64,000 bases of DNA, taken from Tetrahymena elliotti 4EA (Eukaryota > Ciliophora > Oligohymenophorea > Hymenostomatida > Tetrahymenidae). Numbering within the stretch: position 1 is the first letter of the stretch; every line of letters begins with the position of its first letter. Both the position numbers and the translations under genes were made by a program. Of this stretch, positions 12,146 to 23,300 are shown piece after piece. Where the stretch lies: positions 163,169 through 227,168 of the forward strand of contig JH720344.1 of the NCBI GenBank assembly GCA_000231825.2, given 5' to 3'. The notes beneath the pieces are model-generated. The model was not told the origin of the DNA and searched no databases. It worked only from the letters and a program-made list of their open reading frames with translations.

Positions 12146-12939
12146 GATTTATCTTTGAAATTAAATCATAAATACTTTTTTTCTGAAAAATAATATTAAT
12201 ATTAATAAGATTTATTTCTGATTTCATGTTAGTTAATAATAAAAAACATGTTTCAAAATTAACAAAAATACCTTAATTATCAAATCAAGCTAACTATTTT
12301 TTTAAATTAATTTTTGGATTAAAAAATGTCTGAATTTAAAGAGGTTTCTGATTAAATAAAAAGACTTTTAGAATAAATCAATTTTTTTTGGAAAGAACCT
12401 CTTTTATTTTTAAATCACTTATTTTTTTTAAATGTTATTGTATATATTGTATATGATAAGCAAATAATAATTATTCTTTACTATTTTTAATTGCTATTTA
12501 TCTACATAAAAAGGGAAAATAGTTTTGATCAAAATATTTTAATTAATTTTTAATTTCTTAATTATTTTTTTAGAATTTTATTATAAAAAATTCAATTTTC
12601 TTCTTAAAATTCTAAGTTAAACAAAAAAATAAAAAAGTAAAATTCAAATTCAAACTAAATCAAAAGGGATATGAGAATTTGAAATTATTTTTTAATTAAT
12701 ATAATATAGACAAATAGTTTTTCAGGTAATTGAATTTCGATGATAATATACCTAAATTTAGATAATCAAGATAAAAAACAAGCTTAATTTGAATGATTTG
12801 AAAAAAGAAATCAATCTATCAACATAAAACAGATTCAAAAAATTTTGTTATTATTTTAAGTGATTTTATGTAAATAAAAATAATTAAATTTTTGTATTAT
12901 TAAAAAACTTGAGAATTCATTTGTTAAATTCTTTTAAAA
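12146..12939. other. Intergenic, array spacer
   Basis: AT-rich spacer; parts resemble the spacer after 8859, for example the runs near 12200-12400 against 9000-9200. No gene seen. Confidence 0.5.
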
Positions 12940-13013
12940 TTCTATTAAGCTGATCTTATTATTAGGTAGCTAGCTAATCAGGAAATATAATAGAAGAATT
13001 GATTTAAATTAAT
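12940..13013 (+). promoter_or_regulatory. Conserved upstream block, subtype B copy
   Basis: AAGCTGATCTTATTATTAGG, TAGCTAGCTAATCAGG, AATATAATAGAAGAATTGAT and TTAAATTAATAT, about 450 bp before the intact B gene at 13446. Matches the blocks at 3627, 7355 and 9568. Confidence 0.4.
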
Positions 13014-13445
13014 ATTACAAAAGAATATTGAGGAAATACAAATTTAATATTAAGAATTTTGGTCTACTTGTATTATTTATTTATTACTACTTAATTAATT
13101 TATTTATTATCAAATGAATTAATTATTCATAAATCTATAAAATATCTAAAAAATCCTGAAATAGATAGTTTCAAGATAACCTTTTGAAGCTTTTTGTGTC
13201 GATCATCCATTTTTACTGACAATAAAACATTTAAATTCTCCTTTTTGTGTTGTTAATCTTGCTAAGATCCTTATAATTTTGTTTTATGTTTATTTCCTTT
13301 AAGAAAAATATCTTGATAAGTATTTCGCTTTAATTGTAAAATTTATTTGATATTTTTTTATTAATTAATTAATTAATTGAAAAAATAACAAAAAACTAAA
13401 GGAAATTCTTTTTTAAAAATTATCAATCGTAAAATAAATCCAAAA

Positions 13446-14420
13446 ATGGACAATAATAATTCCAAAAATTAGTATCAAAATTTTAAAGATGTTCCTTCAA
13501 ATAATAATAGCATCAATCACTCTGATAATTAAAATAGCAGCAATTAAGGAGAGCAGACAGTTAATTAACAAAATAATAATAACTATTTTGAATATTAAAA
13601 TCCCTAATAATAAGTAGAAGGAAACCCCTACAATTATTAGTAAAATAATATTGCTGTTGTTAACGCTAATCCTAACGTTATTAATAATTAAAATCAAAAC
13701 CCTGAAATCATATATTGCACATAAAAAGGGACTACAAAAGGAGATGGTATTTATTTTATAGAAGTTATGACATGGACAAATGCCTTAGAGTAAATTTACT
13801 CTGAATTGAATTTAGTTATTCCCAATCTCAATTTATTAGGATAATTTAATTTTACATCAATCAATCAAATCGAAGAAAAAGTGATTCAACAAATAATTGG
13901 AAGCAATATCAATATTTCTAACGAAGTAATTAGAAATGGTAAGTTAGTATATTGCTGTAAAACTTTATAGTAATAAGCTAAGATGTGGTTTTATAAGGTA
14001 CTTGCCTCTCTATCAATAGCTGCAACCTTATTGACAATAGGTTATTCTACCTATATTACTATATATGACGTAAGTTTTAGACTAGTTGCTCTTTTTGTAG
14101 TTCAGACTGTTAGTTCCTACATTTAGATTATCATTTTGATTAAATTTGTTACAAAAACTAATTTCAGATTACTTGACCTAATTATAATCTTTAGTATGAT
14201 ACTTTATCTATTTAGTTTATTAGTTTTTGTACTATCTCTGATTATGGACAGAGACACATCACTAAATAATAATATTGGATTACTTTTTGCTATTTAATTA
14301 TTTTTTTTATTTATCTTAAAAATAAGTTTCATGAATTATATAGGCTTAGTTTCAAACATGAAAAGATTTTTAGTTTTAGTAAAACAGCTAGACTAAACTG
14401 AGTTATAAACTAATGATTGA
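13446..14420 (+). CDS. Four-pass membrane protein, array family subtype B (intact)
   Basis: 324 codons, ATG at 13446 to TGA at 14418-14420. It is collinear with the 10147 protein: Asn/Gln-rich leader, NALEQIYSELNLVIPNLNL, LGQFNF, EEKVIQQII, RNGKLVYCCKTL, then four hydrophobic segments and the MKRFLVLVKQLDQTEL tail. The membrane part differs more from 10147 than the soluble block does, suggesting faster change in the exposed or membrane portion. It is the last coding copy of the array; the next upstream-type block (15112) has no gene behind it. Confidence 0.8.
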
Positions 14421-15111
14421 GAACAAAAAAAAAAAGGCATAATATATATTTATAAATTTTAATACGTTCAATATAGTTTCCAAATTATATAAATTTTTGT
14501 TTATTTTAAATAACACATCCACGAAAAAATACAATAAAGTTAAGCTAAGAAAAGCTAAATCAATTTAAATTGATAAAAGTTTTAGAATTTTACACGAAAA
14601 TGTAAAAAAAGAAAATTTACAAGTATCACATAAATTTATAATTAATAAAGAATAGTTAATTTAAATATTTAGCTTATAAATTTTTTCTTAATTAATTCAA
14701 TGTTAATCGGCTAAATAGCTTTTTTTTAGGTGAGTTTATCTAGCTAAGATTTTTTATATTCAGATGACATATTGTATTGGTAGCTAAGCTAGTTTAGCCA
14801 GCTAAAGTTTAACTCTCTTGGACCCTAATTGTAGGCAAGTGATAAATATTCTTGGCTATTTCAATAAATTGAATTTATTTTTATTATTTTTAAAAGTGTT
14901 GTAAAAACTTCTATTTCAAAGTATATTTATTTTCATTTACTTTTGTAATACTGAGTTATGAAAAAAGAAATCAATCTATCAATATACAACTAAAAATACA
15001 TGAAAAAATAATTTTGTTATTGTTTTAAGTGTTTTTTGGTTAACAAAAATAATTACAATTATTATATTGATTTAATTATTCTTGAGAATTTATCTGTGAA
15101 ATAATTTTAAA

Positions 15112-15182
15112 ATTGTATTGAGCTGATTGATATTTTTAAGTATCTAACTAATCAGGAAACATAACAGAAGAATTGTTAATTT
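15112..15182 (+). promoter_or_regulatory. Orphan, degenerate subtype B upstream block
   Basis: TTGAGCTGATTGATATTTTT, TAACTAATCAGGAAACATAA and CAGAAGAATTG match the B upstream block with several changes. The expected ATG with an Asn/Gln leader is absent from the next 1.8 kb, so this is either a relic of a deleted copy or duplicated flank only. Confidence 0.4.
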
Positions 15183-16440
15183 TAATTATTTGAAAAAATA
15201 AATAAATTTATCAACATACCACTAAAAATAGATTAAAAATAAATTTTGTCATTACTTTATGTAAGCAAACATAATTAAAATTGTAATATGATAAAATTAT
15301 TTTTGTGAGTGAGTTTATTAATTTCTTTTAAAATTGAACAAATAGAAAAAAATTCAAATTTAATAATAAGAATTTTGGTCTACTTGAATTATTTATTTAT
15401 TCCTTAATTAATTAATTGATTATCAAACAAATTATTCATAAATCTTGAATAGTAAGTATTTAAATATCTACAAAATCCTCAAATACATTTTTTGTATTTC
15501 AAAAATAAAAGATTACTTGTAGAAGTGTTTTGTGTTTATCTTCCATTTTTATATTGTAGATTTTGTTTGTAATCAAATATTTACACTAGGGTTGGATTGA
15601 GTAAAAAATATTTTTTAAATATTTGACTCTGCAAAAAAAAAAATATTTAAAAATTTTTAGCTATGACAAGAAGTTAATTAATTTTGTTGACCCATACCTA
15701 AATTTTAAAAAATGATGACTCCATATCTTTTATAAAAAATGACTCATTACTTGAAATCTTTATTTTATAGCTAAGCTCATGAATTAATTAATATCTGTAC
15801 ATATTTTTGTTATTTGAACATTCACAATAAATATGACATATAGGATTTACAATTTACCTTAGGTTTAGCAAGAGGTAAATAAATTATAATATTATACAAA
15901 TAGAAAAATTGAAAATTTTAAAATTTAAAATCCTTTTATCTTAAAATCTTCTATCGTAATGTTATCAATTTAATTTCTAAAATAATCTGGTTGTTTGGTT
16001 TAGTTATTGTCTTTAAAATTCATAATTATTCTATATTGTATCAAAGATAATTGTTAAAAAAAATATTAAATATCGTAATGTAATTAATTATTGTAAGCAA
16101 GCAAAAGTATTATGGCAAATAAAAATTGGTTTCTTTATATATATATTATAAGCTTACGGTTTCCAAAAAACATATCTCGAATTCAATCCAAACGAGATGA
16201 ACATTAAACATAATAAAATTATTATAAGAAAGTTTTATATATTAAAATTCAATCTAACATCTGTGTAAAGAGATATTGTGGTATTTGCTTTTTTGTTTCT
16301 AATTAATTTTTTCGTAAATTAATATGTAAAAATGAGTAACCATAGATATTAAAATAAATTTGCTTTTTTAATAGTTTTCTGATCCTCTAATATATCCAAT
16401 AAGATTTTATCATATTCAATATTGTTTTTATTTTATAATT

Positions 16441-16520
16441 TTTATCAAGTTAACAAGATTCACAATATATTTATCTAGTTAACAAGATTCACAATATATT
16501 TATCAAGTTAACAAGATTCT
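16441..16520. repeat. 29-bp tandem repeat, 2.7 copies
   Basis: Unit starts fall at 16441, 16470 and 16499; the first two units differ by one base (TCAAG against TCTAG) and the third is partial. No coding context. Confidence 0.85.
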
Positions 16521-17004
16521 AAAAAAATTAAACACAATAAAAATAGATGAAGAACGAAATAGAGACTTTTTCATAAAACAACAATAATAAATAAATAATA
16601 ATAAATAATGAATGATTATTATTACTAAAAATAATCAATCAAATTTCTAAATATTATTTTTTCCTCATAAATCAGTATCTTGAACATAAAAATTTTAACT
16701 TTTACTTCTCTAATTTAAACATTTTATTTTAATTATTTTCAATGCATCAAAAATTGTGTTTTCAAATTAGAATCAGTGTTCAGTGTTCGAAATACATCAA
16801 TGAAATTCAGGTGAGAAATTTATGCATTTTTGGAAGTAATACATCAATATAAGAATAATAACACGAAAGTCTTAATATTAAGATTATCTCATTCTTCATA
16901 GATCTAAATAATAGATTTGTAAAATATATAAAAATCACATCAATAGATATAGATTGTTAAAGAAATCATATATTCATACATACATTTATTAAAGTAACAA
17001 TATA

Positions 17005-18870
17005 ATGAGTTCAACAACTACGACAACTACTACTTCAGTTACATATAGCGGGGGGTTTTATAACAGCACTTATGAACACTTAGCTTTAGCTTACTCAGCA
17101 ACAGCGGTAGCTGTTGGAATCTTATTAGGATTGCTCGGAAAATTTCATTTGATGTTTAATTTAATAGATGCTTTAGGCATAATTTATTTTTTATTTTTTG
17201 TTTAAGTGAATCCACCTACAAATGTGCTAGATTTTCATAAGATGTTTGGAGATTTCCATTACGATTTCATGTATGATTACCTTAAATCAAGTGTCTCTAA
17301 TTCTTACTAATACTATACTAGCAACATGTTTAAAGCCTATGGATTTGATTCTTTCTTTTTGAATAATACTTCTCTATCATTTTGCATTATAATAGGAATG
17401 ATAGGAGTTTATGTACTCTTTAAGATTATGAGCTTCATACCCATGAGAGGACTATAGTTTTATTTGAAATATTACCTTCAAACAGCTTGGGAGTTTGACT
17501 ACTTCATCTACATTCTTTGGATATTTTACAATTAGTTTTCTGTATTTTTCTTTCTATAATTCGATGCAATGGATTTTGACTCTACTTTGAAAAAGGTTAA
17601 CTTTGTCATTTTTGTTCTTGTTGGATTGATTTTATTTGCTTCTCCTGTACTTCTATGGTATCTCATATAAAAAAACTAAGAATAATTAGGTTTACCTGCT
17701 TCCATGAGACAATATTAGATTAGATATTTCTCCATTGTTTCTGGATTAAAAATAAATATCGACAATTATTAGAACGCAAATGCAAATTAGTAAAATAATA
17801 GTTTAACCAAAGATTAAAACTCACACAGAGACAATTAAGATGAAAGAATAGCATCTAATTCTAATTAACAAATGCACTACACCTCATTCGGAAAGTATAT
17901 GAACATCTTCATTTTCATAAGAAAGCTGCTCTTTGCTGGTGTGTTAGTTTAGCTTCAAGGCTATAGGACAATCTCCCTAGGCATATTTTCTGGAGCAAAT
18001 ATCCTTTTACTTTTGCTCTATGTAATATCTAGACCACATCTTTTACTAATTGATAATATCAAGAATGGTCTTACTGAAGCTTGCTTTATCTCAATATAAG
18101 TTCTCATTTATTTTTTTGATAGTATTAAATCATCTTCTTCTACTTCTACTGTATTTAATACAAGCGATTAACAGCTTAAATTAGGATGGGCCTATATATC
18201 TATTTGTGTATTTGTTCTTGGCATACACTTAATAGATGTTTTAGTTAGATTATTTATTCAAGTATATTCAATCATAAAGAATAGGAGTTAAAAAGTTGCC
18301 CCTCTTCCCATACATTAAGAAAATATTTTATAGAAAGAATAGCATCTTGAGGAATAGGAAAATAAACAAGCAATTGAAATGCAATAATAACCATAAGATT
18401 AATTAACTGTAATACCATTAAATTAATAATAAAATATGGATAACTAATCTCTCGTATAAAACGAAAATAAATAAATTCCTTAAAATTAAAATGTCCCAGT
18501 AAGCCTATAGAATATTTAGCTAAATAATGGATAAAGTAAACCAGAAATTAATTAAATTCAAAGAAAAATAGAAGAAGGACCAATGAAGACAGCTAAGACT
18601 TCTTTTAATGATTTCTTGATATCTGATAACATGTTACCTAATTTATCAAATGCTGAAGAAAGGTACAAGTACAAACAGAGAGTAAAGCCTTTGTTATTTA
18701 AAAGAAATCCTTACATTCCTAAAGATGGCTATTATGATGGTATTATTCATAATGGAGATATTAAAACCAATAAGGGAATTAAAAGACTAGAAATGAATGG
18801 AAATGTACCTCAAACAAATAATTAGCATATGATGGACAGACAAACCGATGTTGATATCCAAAACTTCTGA
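17005..18870 (+). CDS. Multi-pass membrane protein, stand-alone C-terminal module of the cysteine-rich family
   Basis: 621 codons, ATG at 17005 to TGA at 18868-18870, single exon. A Ser/Thr-rich start (residues 2-13) is followed by several hydrophobic segments: about 28-70, a segment near 130-155 ending LFKIMSFIPM, segments through the VFFFLQF and VNFVIFVLVGLILF regions, and two pairs around FLGI/LLLLLYVIS and LGWAYISICVFVLGIHLID. The last ~180 residues are Gln-rich and charged. Line by line it matches the C-terminal ~650 residues of the giant protein at 20321: LFKIMSFIPM/LKIISFLPLG, QIRYFSIVSGLKIN/QIAFFSIVRGLKIN, LIDNIKNGLTE/LIDNINHGLTE, LGWAYISIC/LGWAYVGIC. It has none of the cysteine repeats, and nothing upstream encodes them. 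Function unknown. Confidence 0.85.
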
Positions 18871-20320
18871 AAAAATTAGGTTCCAAAACTTCAACTTCTG
18901 AAAAAATTAGGTCAAATCATCTATTATATCCAATTAATTTACAATTTTAGAATGAAAATCTTTTTAAAGAATGAGATTTATTTAATAAGAATAAATACTT
19001 TTATATTATAAAAAAACTTAAAAAATAGGAATATTAAATTATTTATATACATATCTTATCTTACAATATTAATGCAGCATTATAGTCAAAACTTAAGCAA
19101 TCATTACAATTTATTAACTATTTTTATATTCAATCATTTTGTAATTAATTCTATGCTTAACTATTTTCATATCATTAATACATCTATCATTATTAAATTT
19201 ATTGATTAAATGATACTCATTCTATCTCAAAACAATCAAATTTTGAATATGAAAAGGAGTGAAGAGAATGCACAAAATTAATTTATTCTTATCAAAAAGT
19301 TTTAATTTCTTTTAAATATTTTGATATCAAGTATAATTGCAAAAAATAAACTTTAAGTTAGCTTGATTTTTAGTTCTTCTTAAGTGAAAAGCTCTATATT
19401 GATTAAATTTTTGATTAAGTAATTTAAATACAATAACTAAATTTTAAATTTCCTTAATTTAGTATTTATTGTTCAATTACAAATATAGAAAAGAATTAAA
19501 TTTGAATACAATTGCAGTGGAAAAATTTTTGATTAAAACATCAATTATTAACCAATGGTATTTTCTTGTATTCATTCTTAAAGCAAAATTTTTCTTATAG
19601 AAGTTTTTATTTGCTTTCAAAGTGAAGAAATATTTAGAAGAGATATACTAAAGATGTATTTAATAGAAATTTCTAAATATTTTAACATTTACACTTTTAA
19701 TTTACTTAAATTATAATCATTAAATATATATTTAGATACTTGTGTTAGCTTTTTAAATTATCCCTAAATTTATGATAAAACAATTGATTTTTAATTCAAT
19801 TAATATTTGTGTTTACGCATTAATACTTTTTCAATCTTAAATTGTTACAATATACCTACACATTAAATATCGTCATTTACTTTCTATTTAATTACCAATA
19901 AATGTATGGTTAATTATTAATTTATTTCTTCTAATTAATATTAAATAAAGAGAGCTAATAATAAGTAGATATAAATTTATTTAATAGTAAAACTAGTTTT
20001 ATTTACTCTCTCATTTTATAAGAGATTTTAAATTTCTATAACACTCTCTCTATTCTTATTTTATTCTTACCTTATTTACTTGACTTTCTAAATATTTTAG
20101 CCAAAATATTTAATTTTTAAGCCTTTTGGAAAGAATTTAAAGTTCCATTCAAAATTAAGACTCCAACCAGAATATATTAACAATTATTTCATGGTACTAG
20201 TTTAATTTAGCTATCTTTTTTGCATTTTAAGATTATCAATAAATAGATGGAATAACTTTAATATAAATAATTAGTAATAACTAAATAAATATCAATAAAA
20301 GTAAAATAAATTTGAATAAA
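18871..20320. other. Intergenic
   Basis: AT-rich with no supportable gene. The stop codon of the preceding gene lies in an AACTTCTGAAAAAATTAGGT unit that is repeated at 18892-18911, a short direct repeat across the gene end. Confidence 0.5.
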
Positions 20321-23300
20321 ATGGCAATTTTACATTTTTTCATTTTTTTAATCTCAATTGCTTTTCAAGGTAAATATTTAGTTTTTAGCTAATTTATTAT
20401 CTAATTTAAATCAATATTTGAATAGCATATAATGCTTAGAAAGATCATCAGTTTAAGCAAGTATTCAGTTTTGATGTTTTAATTGAGGAAAAATACATTT
20501 CTGCTCTTGATTAAGTTTGCCATATAGATGTAGATATTGATTGGAAAAGTATGCTGAGTGAATAATAAATTGAGTAAAATTTAATAATCAATTAATTTAT
20601 GTAAAATAATCTTTCTTTTGTAACAGCTATCAAAATTTGAAAATTTACTTTGTTATTGAGGGGGATTAACATGAAGCTTAACTTCTAACAATCAAAAAGT
20701 AATCAAGTAAGACATCATCTAAAATTAAACTCAACCCAAATCAAACCAAAATAATTGTACAATTTTATGTAGCGCGGGTTAATAATTAATTTGATTAAAT
20801 TAGCTTTGACTTCAATATACTTCCCTTTTTTAGCTTCAAAATGTAAAATTAAAAAAATAATTTTCTGAAAATCAATTTTTTAATTAATTTATAAAATTTT
20901 TTATTATATAGTTTGTATTGCTAAAATAAATAATTTCAATCTGCAGGTAATTTACTTGCCAAAAGATTATTACAATTTACAACATGTACTGCAAATTACA
21001 CAGAATGCTCTATGTGTGATAATTTATCTGATAGATAATAAGAAATTAAATGCAGAATTTGTGTTTACAATAAAACTAAGAAAGGAGTAAGGCCAAATGG
21101 AGAATGCTAAATAATTCCTGACGGTTAAAGCTATAATGTATGGGGAAACATATAAGGATGTGATTCTTCAAAATGCAAATGCAGTTCAGATAAATCAACT
21201 TGTGGTGAATGTTTAAATCCTTCGGATTTTATTTATCCTGAATTTTAAACTTGTGAGCCTATTTGCAGATAAGGAAGATATATTAAAGGAAAAATGTGTT
21301 TAAAATGCAATCCAGATGGGTATTATTTGTCAGAAATTGATAAGACTTGTTAATTATGTACGACATTATTTGATTAATGTAATGTATGTACCAAAAGCAA
21401 TTGCGAAAAATGTTAGGATGGATTTGGATTTGACTTTTTAAATCAAAGTAAATGTATTTTATGCTCTACTGGTAGTGTTAAAGTTGGTGATTATTGTGTC
21501 AAATTGCCAAGCGGGTGTAAAAAGATAATAGAATCGCCTTTAGATTTGGTAAATAAAAAACTTGTTTGTGATGAATGCTCAGAAACAGAAATGGTGAAGA
21601 AAGGTGATGGAACTTGTGTCAAATGCAGTGATAAGACTTATTATGATCCAGCCAGCTAATAATGCAAAAAATGCACTCTTTAGGACTGTAAATATTGCCC
21701 TTAAAATTAATGCTAAACTTGTACAGGAAATTTTTAGTTAATTAATGGAAAATGTGAAGAACCTCTATCTAATTGCACTAATAACCCAGATGATAGAAAA
21801 TATGTTGATAAAGGAGTATGCACAATCTGCCCTAATGACTACAACTATAATTCAGATTGTACTAATTTTAATAACTTTTGCGGTTAGTGTTTACCTTGTT
21901 AGCTAGATAATAAAACTTAATTTTTGAGTGTTGATAAATGTACAGATTGTAATTTTCCTTGTAAAACTTGTAAAAATGGTAGTTTTTGTTATGAGTGTTA
22001 ATAATATGGAGTTACACCAAATTCCTCAGGTGTTTGCAAATGCACAGATATTAAAAAATGCTTAATGTGTGATAAAGATGGGCCATGCTATAAATGCCCT
22101 GACGATTCAAATATCTTTACAAAAACAAACACATAATGTGGAAAGAGTACAACTAAAAGGTGTACATAAGGGTTTAAACCAATACAAAATAGTTAAGGAG
22201 GAACTAACTGCTACTGTTAAAGTGCTAATTGTTAATATTGTGATTTTGAAGATGGAAGCAAGTGCTAAATATGTAAAGATAACTTTGAATTGAAGGATGA
22301 ATTTTGCAGATAATGTCCTATAGGGTCACAGTATGATAAAATAAATTAAAAATGCGTTTGCTCAGTCTAAAATTGTTCTTAATGTTCACCAACTAATTTT
22401 CTTTAATGTAGCTAGTGTTAAGATAAATTTGAACTAACTTAAGATGGATTTTGTAGAGCTTGTCCATTAAATTATTCTTCTGATTCTAGTTAATAAAAAT
22501 GTATTTGCTAAGATATTAATTGCCTTAAATGTGACTAAAATGATGGAAGTAAATGTCTTGAATGTGCTTAGAAATATCAGTTACAACCAGCAACATAAAC
22601 TTGCTAAAAACTGGCTGATTGTAATGTTTAAAATTGTATTACTTGCTAAAGTAATTCTGTTACTTCATGCTAGAAGTGCTCAGAAGGCTATAAATTAGAC
22701 AATACAGCTATTAATTGTATCATTGCTATTGACAATTGCTTGGAATTAGATTAAGTTAATAAATATTTGTGTAAAGTTTGTTTTGATAATTTTATTGTGG
22801 CTGAAGGATTGTGTAAATGTGCATAAGAAAATTGCTAAAACTGTAGCATAACAAATAATATTTGCAATTAGTGTGAAAGTGGATATTCTTGGTAAGGTAA
22901 CAAATGTCAGTGTAATATCCCTAACTGCTAATCATGCGATATTAGCCCTAACTATGGTAACTGTAAGTAATGCAATAATAACTACAAACTTATATCCAAT
23001 AAAAATTGCATTTGCTCTGTTGATAATTGCTCAGATTGTAATTCTGAAGATGGATCAAAGTGCGATTAATGCTAAAATGGTTATGTTTTAGATTAAACAA
23101 AAAAAATATGTAATTAATGTTAGCTATAAAATTGCTAATAATGCAGAAGTGATGATGTGAATAAATGCAGTGTATGCTAAGATGGATATGAAGTTAACTA
23201 AGACACCTTCACATGTAAGATTAAGATTCAATTTTGCACCTAACTAAATTCATTTGATAAAACTAAATGTGAGAGCTGTTAGCAAAATTACTCTCCATCT

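Larger units (their letters stand above)
14421..17004. other. Intergenic, end of array; orphan flank and short repeats
   Basis: 14930-15560 repeats the usual subtype B 5' flank (AAAAAAGAAATCAATCTATC at 14958; the TTTGTGTTTATCTTCCATTTT stretch near 15530) but no copy follows. 16441-16520 carries a 29-bp unit, TTTATCAAGTTAACAAGATT + CACAATATA, repeated 2.7 times. The rest is AT-rich with no gene seen. Confidence 0.6.

Noticed and set aside
20426..20640. Possible separate small secreted protein ending at TGA 20638
   Set aside because: Would need the signal exon of the giant gene; kept as an alternative-exon question rather than a gene.
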